Part shown: piece after piece, positions 1 through 5,553 of the stretch
Position numbering within the stretch: position 1 is the stretch's first letter
Layout: each line of letters begins with the position of its first letter
DNA from: Chlamydiota bacterium
GTDB taxonomy: Bacteria > Chlamydiota > Chlamydiia > Chlamydiales > JAJFMK01
Direction: 5' to 3'
Assembly (NCBI GenBank): GCA_021772215.1
Contig: JAJFMK010000214.1
Span: forward strand, 1-10,675
Length of the DNA stretch: 10,675 nucleotides
The notes under the pieces: generated by a model
The model's input: only the letters and a program-made list of their open reading frames with translations
Databases searched by the model: none
Told to the model about the DNA's origin: nothing
Translations under genes and position numbers: made by a program

Positions 1-507
1 CTCATGCTCAAGGCGGGCAACCTCTTGAACCATATCGCGCACCCTTTTTGCCTCGAAGCCTCCAAAGGAGGTCTCGAGCAGCTCATGCATCTCGCTCATA
101 ATCTTTCGCAAAGCTAAAAAGGCGTCTCTATTTTTCTGTAAGAAGCTATAAAATTTATCTCTAATCTTCTCAGGAAAGGTGAGCTTCTTTAAGGTCATCG
201 AGATCGCAATATCCTCAACGACATCGGCAATGTGATCCTGATACTCTAAAATTTCAAGAAGATCACCTCTAGCTATCGGCAAAAAGAGGCTCGCCGAAAG
301 ATGGTTACGGATATCATTTTTTAAAAGATCCGCCTCATGTTCCATCTTAGAGATCTGCTTGGCGATCTTTTCGATCTCCTCTTGATCCCCTTTTTGTAAG
401 GCCGCAAAGAGAGGGTCAATCGCATCGACGCAGTGGCCCACCTTCTCCATGTGAAGCTCTAAAGGGGCAAATGGTGAGCGCCCAAACATTTTCGTTAAGG
501 TCAGCAT
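1..507 (-). CDS. DUF47/YkaA family PhoU-like phosphate transport regulator (partial, 3' end missing)
   Basis: The first 169 codons read openly from ATG at 507 to the window edge; the C-terminal 50 or so residues of the usual 210-225 lie outside. The N-terminus carries the family opening FGRSPFAPLELHMEKV (residues 8-23). It is followed by a helical, charged region with ADLLKNDIR and LFLPIARGDLLEILEYQDHIADVVEDI, which resembles E. coli YkaA and the TIGR00153 family as I remember them. Family members are cytosolic PhoU-like helical bundles, usually encoded beside a low-affinity PiT phosphate permease and thought to regulate it. The start lies 7 nt after the psiE-like stop codon, so the two are almost certainly co-transcribed. 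A weak AAGG overlapping that stop sits 5 nt before the ATG. An in-frame ATG at 489 is a second possible start and gives the more typical beginning MFGRSP. In C. trachomatis the counterpart is, I believe, CT691, next to a phosphate permease and dppD. Confidence 0.88.
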   Translation of the reverse strand, partial: MLTLTKMFGRSPFAPLELHMEKVGHCVDAIDPLFAALQKGDQEEIEKIAKQISKMEHEADLLKNDIRNHLSASLFLPIARGDLLEILEYQDHIADVVEDIAISMTLKKLTFPEKIRDKFYSFLQKNRDAFLALRKIMSEMHELLETSFGGFEAKRVRDMVQEVARLEHE

Positions 508-514
508 TAGAGCC

Positions 515-961
515 TTAATCCCCCATAATCTTGATCTGATGCTTTGAGGAGACAAGCCAGTAGACAAGACCAACAGCCGCAATCAGCGCGGCTGTTGCGT
601 ACATATGCCCTGCAGAAACCGCCGTATAGTCGATAATGATTACTTTTCTAGAAATTGCTGTGAGCGCCGTCGCTAAAACAAGAGGGACATGTATAGTATC
701 CTCAACGAGGAAATAGATGATATTTAAAAAGATCTCAATTGCAATCAAGACCACGAGAACCGATCCGAGTGATTCAAAAATTGACTCAGAGCTAAAAACC
801 TCGCCGTAGCTCGCTAAAAACTCATTGTAAATGTGGACCACCACATCGACCATTGCCCAGAAGACGACGAACACCATCAAAACGGCCAAAATCCGGACGC
901 TGAAACCTACGATGGACCCTAAAAAACGAGCAAAGGGATCTTTATGTTTTGTCTCTATCAT
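515..961 (-). CDS. PsiE-family inner-membrane protein (phosphate-starvation-inducible E family)
   Basis: 148 aa, close to the roughly 136 aa of E. coli PsiE. Hydrophobic segments at about 20-43, 62-84, 92-102 and 119-138 suggest three or four membrane spans with a short cytosolic N-terminus. The most family-like stretch is EIFLNIIYFL (76-85), a histidine at 91, and the short motif ISRKVIIIDY (103-112), which matches the 'aiaRkvIil' core of PsiE proteins. PsiE is induced by phosphate starvation in E. coli, but its biochemical role is unknown. The start is well supported: TAAGGAGG lies 7 nt upstream of ATG 961. The DUF47/PhoU-like gene follows after 7 nt, making a phosphate-themed pair. I do not recall a PsiE gene at this position in Chlamydiaceae, so it may be a lineage-specific insertion or a loss in Chlamydiaceae. 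Assignment rests on motif memory and topology. Confidence 0.75.
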   Translation of the reverse strand: MIETKHKDPFARFLGSIVGFSVRILAVLMVFVVFWAMVDVVVHIYNEFLASYGEVFSSESIFESLGSVLVVLIAIEIFLNIIYFLVEDTIHVPLVLATALTAISRKVIIIDYTAVSAGHMYATAALIAAVGLVYWLVSSKHQIKIMGD

Positions 962-968
962 TTATTAA

Positions 969-976
969 CCTCCTTA
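969..976 (-). promoter_or_regulatory. Ribosome binding site of the PsiE-family gene
   Basis: TAAGGAGG on the minus strand, 7 nt upstream of ATG 961. It is the strongest Shine-Dalgarno match in the window. It lies just downstream, in transcript order, of the 981-1006 hairpin. Confidence 0.8.
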
Positions 977-980
977 CGGC

Positions 981-1006
981 CCACCCACTCATTTTAGAGT
1001 GGGTGG
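981..1006 (-). terminator. Perfect 10-bp inverted repeat between the 290-aa orphan and the PsiE-family gene
   Basis: CCACCCACTC (981-990), a 6-nt loop (991-996) and GAGTGGGTGG (997-1006) form a GC-rich, mismatch-free hairpin. It begins 7 nt after the stop codon of the upstream minus-strand gene. There is no U-tract after it on either strand, so it is not a textbook intrinsic terminator. On the minus strand the sequence that follows leads directly into the psiE-like ribosome binding site. It may be a weak terminator or attenuator, a 3' stabilising or processing hairpin, or a protein-binding palindrome. The structure is certain; the role is inferred. Confidence 0.5.
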
Positions 1007-1012
1007 TGATAG

Positions 1013-1885
1013 TTAAGCTTGCTGATTCCAAGACAAACTATTTTGCCAAGAATCAAATTTCGAAAGCGCCAGTTTAAGCACAACAGGAGCGCCAACCGTT
1101 ACAGCCACAACAACAGCAGGTGTAGCGCCCACTGCGGCCAGTTTTACAAAGTCGCCGCTCAACTTATCGGCAAAGAGCGCCGACAGTGCGGCAAAAGTGG
1201 AAATTGCGACGCTGCAGACTCCCATCACCTGAAGCTGGTTCGACAGCTCAGGATAGCTCTCCTTTGTCAGGTGAGAAAGTGTCAGCTGAGTGCAGGCAAA
1301 GGCCAACCCGGCTCCTACGGCAGCTGTTGAGACTAAAGCGCTAGCCAGCGGCTTGCCAAGGCTCTCTCCAAATTGCGTAAATCCCTTAACAAGCCATGTT
1401 GACGAGGCGCTCTCAAAACCGTTTAAAACAACTTGTGGAGAGCCGCCCGTATAGACAGCCATCGCCGTTGCCACGCGACCCATCTCTGAAACCAGCTGAT
1501 TGATCGTTAGATGAGCTATCGAATAGACCGAGACGTAGCTGCCAAGCTTACAAACTCCTTGGAGAGCCTGCGATGCACTTTGGGATAGATTTTCCTCGTT
1601 TTGATCAGAAGATTGCGATCCCAAAATAGCGCAGATTTGCCCAACTTTACAGGCAACAGATGCCAACATCGCATGGCCAATGTGCGTAAGGACGCGCGAG
1701 CTAGCTTCAGCTGTCATAAATGGGGAGCTCACACCATACAGAACCGCAGCAAAAGAGCACTGTTGAATTGCCTCCAGGGCCGCTCTACTTACTAAATCTT
1801 CGCCACTCCAATTATCTCTTCTGTCTGCTTCAGTCACAAACGAAGTGACTCCATCTTTAATTGTTACGGGAAAAAAAGAGCTCAT
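1013..1885 (-). CDS. Orphan protein with hydrophobic C-terminal half (candidate membrane or inclusion protein)
   Basis: 290 aa from ATG 1885. The frame is open four nt further to a TTG at 1891, but GGAGGT (1892-1897) lies 6 nt before the ATG and would abut the TTG, so the ATG is chosen. I recognise no family. Residues 1-35 are polar and charged with no signal peptide. The middle is rich in Ala, Ser and Val with scattered cysteines (residues near 43, 79, 85, 112). Three hydrophobic stretches lie at about 180-202, 219-239 and 248-274; the last two are separated by only about 8 polar residues. Such a paired hydrophobic hairpin is the hallmark of chlamydial inclusion-membrane (Inc) proteins, but here the pair sits at the C-terminus and the residues are small and weakly hydrophobic, so this is only a possibility. 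The gene heads the minus-strand run that continues into the PsiE-family and DUF47 genes, and diverges from dppD. Confidence 0.7.
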   Translation of the reverse strand: MSSFFPVTIKDGVTSFVTEADRRDNWSGEDLVSRAALEAIQQCSFAAVLYGVSSPFMTAEASSRVLTHIGHAMLASVACKVGQICAILGSQSSDQNEENLSQSASQALQGVCKLGSYVSVYSIAHLTINQLVSEMGRVATAMAVYTGGSPQVVLNGFESASSTWLVKGFTQFGESLGKPLASALVSTAAVGAGLAFACTQLTLSHLTKESYPELSNQLQVMGVCSVAISTFAALSALFADKLSGDFVKLAAVGATPAVVVAVTVGAPVVLKLALSKFDSWQNSLSWNQQA

Positions 1886-1891
1886 CCTCAA

Positions 1892-1897
1892 ACCTCC
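1892..1897 (-). promoter_or_regulatory. Ribosome binding site that fixes the start of the 290-aa orphan
   Basis: GGAGGT on the minus strand, 6 nt upstream of ATG 1885. It overlaps the spacing required for the upstream TTG codon (1889-1891), which therefore cannot be the start it serves. Confidence 0.75.
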
Positions 1898-1920
1898 AGG
1901 TAGTGTTAAGTAAAAAGTGG

Positions 1921-1948
1921 ATCTTAGCGAAAGATTTCATTTTGATAA
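1921..1948 (-). promoter_or_regulatory. Possible sigma70-type promoter for the minus-strand gene run
   Basis: On the minus strand TTATCA (1943-1948) and TAAGAT (1921-1926) are separated by 16 bp. Transcription would begin near 1914, leaving a leader of about 28 nt that contains the GGAGGT site. The -35 box matches consensus at four or five of six positions and the -10 box at four. It lies in the only gap between the divergent genes, where a promoter must be expected. I could not find an equally good plus-strand promoter for dppD in the same 93 bp. Confidence 0.35.
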
Positions 1949-1978
1949 AGCATATTGGTTATGGCACAGTGGAACTAG

Positions 1979-2956
1979 ATGGTTTCTCTTCTCAAAGTCA
2001 AAGATCTGACGACACGTTTAAACGTTCGTGGCAGACAGGTAAAAGTTGTTGATCAAGCCTCCTTCACGCTCGAACGGGGCAAAACATTGGCGCTTGTTGG
2101 TGAGTCGGGCTGCGGCAAAAGCATGACAGCGCTCACGCTCATGCAGCTGATTCCCAAAGAGATCCTCGGCTCTATTGAAGGAGAAGTCCTCCTCGAAGGC
2201 GAAAATCTACTGAAGGCCTCAACTCAACGTCTTCGCCTCATGCGTGGATCCACCCTGTCGATGATCTTTCAAAATCCAGGCGCCTCTTTAAATCCTGTCT
2301 ACACAATCGGCGATCAGATGCGCGAGGTGCTCTACATTCATGAGGGAATTGAGGAGGAGGAGGCGTCACACCGGGTCGTCAATGCCTTAGAGGAGGTAGG
2401 TATCCCCTCTCCAAAGGCGCGCCTTGATTGCTATCCTCACCAGCTTTCGGGAGGGATGCTCCAAAGAGCGATGATTGCCATGGCTCTGCTCCTCAAGCCG
2501 AAAATTTTGATTGCCGATGAGCCGACGACGGCTCTCGATGTCACCGTCCAGGCGCAGGTTCTCGATCTGATGCGCTCTTTGCAAAAGGAGTTTGGGATGG
2601 CCATTCTACTTATTACTCATGATATGGGCGTGGTGGCTGAAATGGCAGATGATGTGATGGTGATGTATGCGACACAAGGAATTGAACATGCCACCTCTGC
2701 TGCGCTTTTCGATCAGCCCCTACACCCCTATACGCAAGGGCTCTTTGCCGCCCGCCCACGTCGCGGCGGAGTGAAAAAGCGGTTCGAAGCAATCAAGGGC
2801 TTTGTCCCTGAGATCGACAATCTCCCGACAGGCTGCCATTTCCATCCGCGCTGTCCCCATAAAATGGACAAATGCGTCCATGGCGCTGTGCCCTCCTTTG
2901 TTCAGGATAAATCCTCTGTTAACTGTTGGCTCTATGAACCTACCCGCAAATTATAG
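1979..2956 (+). CDS. dppD: Peptide ABC transporter ATP-binding protein, DppD/OppD type
   Basis: 325 aa, the usual length. It is one of the two cytosolic ATPases that energise a dipeptide/oligopeptide importer. Visible in order: Walker A GESGCGKS (41-48), Q-loop Q98 in MIFQNPGASLNP, signature LSGGM (156-160), Walker B KILIADE (175-181), D-loop SALD-like TALD (184-187), and switch histidine H214 in LLITHDMG. The oligopeptide-transporter C-terminal extension begins at LHPYTQGLF (248-256) and carries cysteines 286, 292, 299 and 316, the set associated with an iron-sulfur cluster in DppD/OppD proteins. The usual 'YAG.IVE.G' strand reads YATQGIEHAT, a slightly divergent segment. No strong Shine-Dalgarno precedes ATG 1979; a five-codon frame from ATG 1961 ends in TAG immediately before it. 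dppF follows after 4 bp. No permease or binding-protein gene is in the window. In C. trachomatis I recall the same stand-alone pair (CT690-CT689). Confidence 0.93.
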   Translation: MVSLLKVKDLTTRLNVRGRQVKVVDQASFTLERGKTLALVGESGCGKSMTALTLMQLIPKEILGSIEGEVLLEGENLLKASTQRLRLMRGSTLSMIFQNPGASLNPVYTIGDQMREVLYIHEGIEEEEASHRVVNALEEVGIPSPKARLDCYPHQLSGGMLQRAMIAMALLLKPKILIADEPTTALDVTVQAQVLDLMRSLQKEFGMAILLITHDMGVVAEMADDVMVMYATQGIEHATSAALFDQPLHPYTQGLFAARPRRGGVKKRFEAIKGFVPEIDNLPTGCHFHPRCPHKMDKCVHGAVPSFVQDKSSVNCWLYEPTRKL

Positions 2957-2960
2957 ATCT

Positions 2961-3950
2961 ATGACACCTCTTCTAAAGATTAATCAGTTAAAAAAGTACT
3001 ACCCTATCTACAAGGGAGTTTTCAAACGTAAAACGGGTGATGTGCAGGCGCTGCGTGAAGTCGACCTCACCCTCTATCCTCAAGAGACCGTCGCCATCGT
3101 CGGCGAGTCGGGCTGCGGCAAGAGCACTTTAGCGCAATGTGTCATTCGCCTCATCGAGCCCACCTCGGGGAGTGTCACCTTCTTAGGCCGAGAGATCGCC
3201 CATGAACCAAAAGAGGCGCTTCTTCCATTGCGCAGAGAGATCCAGATGGTCTTTCAAGACCCCTTCTCCTCTCTCAATCCACGAAAAAGGATCAAAGATA
3301 TCCTAGTTGAGCCGCTCCTCTATCATAAAGTTTGTCAAACAGAAGAGGAGGCGCTCAAGCTAGCTAAAGAGACTCTTGCAGAGGTGGGACTAAATGAGGG
3401 CGCTCTTAACCGCTTTCCCCACCAGTTTTCTGGAGGACAGCAGCAGCGCATTGCCATTGGCCGCGCCATCATCTTAAAACCTAAACTTATTATCCTCGAT
3501 GAGGCGGTCTCCTCCCTCGATGTCTCCGTCCAGGCTCAGATCTTAAACCTCCTCGCCTCCCTCCAAGAGCGCTATCGACTCAGCTACCTCTTCATCACCC
3601 ACGATCTCCAGGTCGTCGAGCAGTTTGCCGACCGCGTCTTTGTCCTCTACCTAGGTAAGGTGATGGAGAGCGGCCCCACAAAAGAACTCTTTTCAAAACC
3701 TCGCCATCCCTACACCGAAGCGCTCCTCTCCGCTGCTCCCAAAGAGTATCCTACCGAAAAGCGCGAGCGGATCCTCCTCAAAGGGGATCTGCCCTCACCC
3801 ATCGATCCTCCCCCAGGCTGTCCCTTCCACACCCGCTGCCCCTACGCACAAGAGATCTGTAAAGAGCCTCCCCCCCACAAATCCGACGGCCCGCAAGATT
3901 GGTTCTGTATCCTAGACCTCACCAAGAAAAAGGATATCTCTAATTTATAG
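2961..3950 (+). CDS. dppF: Peptide ABC transporter ATP-binding protein, DppF/OppF type
   Basis: 329 aa from ATG 2961. The frame stays open upstream to 2802 inside dppD, but family alignment begins with LLKINQLKKYYP, so 2961 is chosen; ATG 2934, overlapping dppD, is an alternative. Motifs: Walker A GESGCGKST (48-56), Q99 in MVFQDPFSSLNP, signature FSGGQQQR (156-163), Walker B LIILDEAVSSLD (176-187), and H214 in FITHDLQVV. The oligopeptide C-terminal domain starts at RHPYTEALL (248-256). Cysteines 287, 293, 300 and 316 mirror those of the upstream DppD almost residue for residue. The KYYPI.KG.F.R. segment after the N-terminus is typical of DppF/OppF. It pairs with DppD as an ATPase heterodimer on the inner face of the cytoplasmic membrane; the permease must be encoded elsewhere. 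The gene begins 4 bp after the dppD stop, so the two are translated from one mRNA. No terminator hairpin is evident after its stop. Confidence 0.93.
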   Translation: MTPLLKINQLKKYYPIYKGVFKRKTGDVQALREVDLTLYPQETVAIVGESGCGKSTLAQCVIRLIEPTSGSVTFLGREIAHEPKEALLPLRREIQMVFQDPFSSLNPRKRIKDILVEPLLYHKVCQTEEEALKLAKETLAEVGLNEGALNRFPHQFSGGQQQRIAIGRAIILKPKLIILDEAVSSLDVSVQAQILNLLASLQERYRLSYLFITHDLQVVEQFADRVFVLYLGKVMESGPTKELFSKPRHPYTEALLSAAPKEYPTEKRERILLKGDLPSPIDPPPGCPFHTRCPYAQEICKEPPPHKSDGPQDWFCILDLTKKKDISNL

Positions 3951-4010
3951 AGGACCTTGCAAAATATCGTTTTCTAAGGAGATAATTTACTATCTACCCT
4001 AGGAAAAACT

Positions 4011-4247
4011 ATGTCGCTTACCGTTGGTCAATCACACTCAGTTGCAGCTCAGAGTGTTAACCCCTCATCCTCAAACCCAGTCGCTGCCTAAACCTGTAGC
4101 ATCTAGACCGTCGCAAACCCTCAATTCTCTCTTCAAGCCGGAGAGGTCATTAATGATTCTAAAAGAAAAATCTTTCCATTCTGCAGAACAATCGCTCTGA
4201 CTCTTGGCAAATTTGCTTGTGAGATTGGAAAAGCTTCAATTCTGTGA
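4011..4247 (+). pseudogene. Decayed small gene, or 26-aa micro-ORF, in the 360-bp gap before the MFS gene
   Basis: ATG 4011 has AGGA (4001-4004) 6 nt upstream and opens a Ser/Val-rich 26-aa frame beginning MSLTVGQSHSVAAQSV, ended by TAA at 4089. The same frame contains one more stop (TAG 4104) and is then open to TGA 4245, with a protein-like tail AGEVINDSKRKIFPF and RTIALTLGKFACEIGKASIL. Alternatively, a single-base deletion near 4088 joins the first segment to a frame reading AAKPVASRPSQTLNSLFKP and so on, ending at TGA 4198. Either reading suggests a short chlamydial gene broken by a frameshift, nonsense changes, or both. The product family is not recognised. If intact as annotated by length alone, only the 26-aa peptide would be made. 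The rest of 3951-4310 holds, apart from this, a weak AT-rich hairpin and a strong promoter. Confidence 0.45.
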
Positions 4248-4258
4248 ATTAATTTTTT
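4238..4258 (+). terminator. Weak AT-rich hairpin with T-tract
   Basis: AATTC (4238-4242), loop TGT, and GAATT (4246-4250) are followed by AATTTTTT (4251-4258). It has intrinsic-terminator layout but only a 5-bp AT-rich stem, so efficiency would be low. It coincides with the end of the decayed small gene and lies just before the promoter of the MFS gene. Confidence 0.25.
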
Positions 4259-4272
4259 ATGTCTGATCGCTT

Positions 4273-4301
4273 TTGACGTAGAAGGGAAGAGAGGGTATAA
4301 T
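4273..4301 (+). promoter_or_regulatory. Near-consensus sigma70-type promoter for the MFS gene
   Basis: TTGACG (4273-4278), a 17-bp spacer, and TATAAT (4296-4301). The -35 box matches at five of six positions and the -10 box at all six, with ideal spacing. Transcription should start near 4308, only about 3 nt before the GTG codon at 4311. It probably drives the MFS gene and the 557-aa gene behind it. Confidence 0.8.
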
Positions 4302-4310
4302 AGGGTCCTA

Positions 4311-5534
4311 GTGCCTGATCATACAACCCCAACTAAAAGAGCCTTTGCCTGGAGCTTTTTGCTCACGGCCCCCTTTTGGATCATGTACCACTTTCTGCCC
4401 TTTATCTTGGTGCAGGAGCTGGGGGCGACAACTGAGCAGGTGGCTGTAATGGTCTCACTGAGACCGGTTGTCTCTTTGTTAAGTATCTATTTTAGCTCAG
4501 CGATCGCCAACCGCACAGATAGAATCAAAAAAAATATTATCTATTTAACTCTTTTGGCCCATCTGCCGATTCTTTTTTTTCCTTTTGCAACAAACACCTG
4601 GTACTTCATCGCCGCCTCTGCCTTCTTTATCTCCTGTGAAAAGGGGGCCAAACCAGCCTGGATGGAGCTTTTAAAAATAAACCTTAAAAGTGATGAGCGC
4701 CAGAAGCTCTTCTCCTGGGTCGCCACCTGCTCCTACAGCTTCGGCATGCTGGCACCTTGGATCTTTGGCATCCCGATGGATCAGGTCCCGGGGCTCTGGC
4801 GCTGGCTCTTTGTAGGGACCTCACTTCTTTCGATGAGCGCCCTTCTCGCACAGATAAAAATTAAAGTTGATATCAGCGAAGTACCAAAGATAGAGAAAAT
4901 CAGCCGCGTTCAAGCCTTTTTAAAGCCCTGGATTGAGGCAAAAAGACTTTTGGCAACAGATCCGCTCTTTCGACTCTTTCAGTGGGGCTTCTTCTTCGGA
5001 GGAGCTGGCTTGATGTTGATGAAGTCAGCGATTCCCCACTTCATTATGAGAGAACTTGGCTTTAGTTACACCGAGCTCTCCTTCGCTGTGGCGCTCTATA
5101 CGGCTCTTGGCTATGCAACCACCTCTCCTTTCTGGGCGAAGTGGATGCGCAAAGAGAACCTCTTTCAAGTGGTGGGGCTAGTTACTCTTATTATGGCGAT
5201 CTTTCCTCTCTGCATCTTAGGCGGAAAAATTCACATCTACATGATCTACCTCGCCTACGCCCTCTACGGCATCATGCAGGCGGGCAGCGAAATCAGCTGG
5301 CACCTCTCCGGGCCCCTCTTTGCTAGGCAGGGAGACAGCTCTACCTACACCTCTGTAAATGTGCTACTTGTAGGCGTTCGAGGATTGATCTTCCCTTCCA
5401 TTGGCACGCTATTATTGAGTAGCTTCATGCCCATAACCCCCCTACTAGTAGGCTCCCTTCTCTGTCTCATCGGCACCTACTTAATGCTAAGCCAGAGACA
5501 GTTTCAAAAAATTTCTCTAGGTAACGCTGAATAA
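4311..5534 (+). CDS. Major facilitator superfamily (MFS) transporter, substrate unknown
   Basis: 407 aa with about 12 hydrophobic segments, such as 12-34, 44-63, 75-92, 98-108, 139-153, 163-180, 225-239, 256-269, 286-304, 308-323, 348-370 and 374-393. The charged central loop (about 182-215) separates two six-helix halves, as in MFS proteins. After the second segment, AIANRTDRIKKN (64-75) fits the cytosolic motif A (G-x-x-x-D-R-x-x-R/K) in degenerate form. No substrate can be read from sequence; export of metabolites or drugs, or import of host nutrients, are both possible. The chosen start is GTG 4311, which preserves the first membrane span but lies almost at the predicted transcription start and has no Shine-Dalgarno. 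TTG 4359 (GGAG 4 nt upstream) and ATG 4384 are in-frame alternatives that would truncate the first span. Two 8-nt homopolymers (A8 at 4527, T8 at 4573) lie in the coding sequence. Confidence 0.82.
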   Translation: MPDHTTPTKRAFAWSFLLTAPFWIMYHFLPFILVQELGATTEQVAVMVSLRPVVSLLSIYFSSAIANRTDRIKKNIIYLTLLAHLPILFFPFATNTWYFIAASAFFISCEKGAKPAWMELLKINLKSDERQKLFSWVATCSYSFGMLAPWIFGIPMDQVPGLWRWLFVGTSLLSMSALLAQIKIKVDISEVPKIEKISRVQAFLKPWIEAKRLLATDPLFRLFQWGFFFGGAGLMLMKSAIPHFIMRELGFSYTELSFAVALYTALGYATTSPFWAKWMRKENLFQVVGLVTLIMAIFPLCILGGKIHIYMIYLAYALYGIMQAGSEISWHLSGPLFARQGDSSTYTSVNVLLVGVRGLIFPSIGTLLLSSFMPITPLLVGSLLCLIGTYLMLSQRQFQKISLGNAE

Positions 5535-5553
5535 AAAGAGCTTTTTTGGTAAA

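Noticed and set aside
1889..1891. TTG as the start of the 1013-1885 gene
   Set aside because: It abuts the GGAGGT site with no usable spacing; ATG 1885 has 6 nt spacing.
1961..1978. Five-codon leader peptide ATG 1961 to TAG 1976 directly before dppD
   Set aside because: No ribosome-binding site and too short to distinguish from chance, although its stop abuts the dppD ATG.
2802..2960. A longer dppF starting inside dppD
   Set aside because: The extra residues have no family counterpart and are a shadow of dppD; the ABC domain begins right after ATG 2961.
5535..5553. AAAAAGAGCTTTTTT as a terminator between the MFS gene and the 557-aa gene
   Set aside because: The palindrome leaves a 2-nt loop and an A/T-only stem, so it would not form a stable hairpin.
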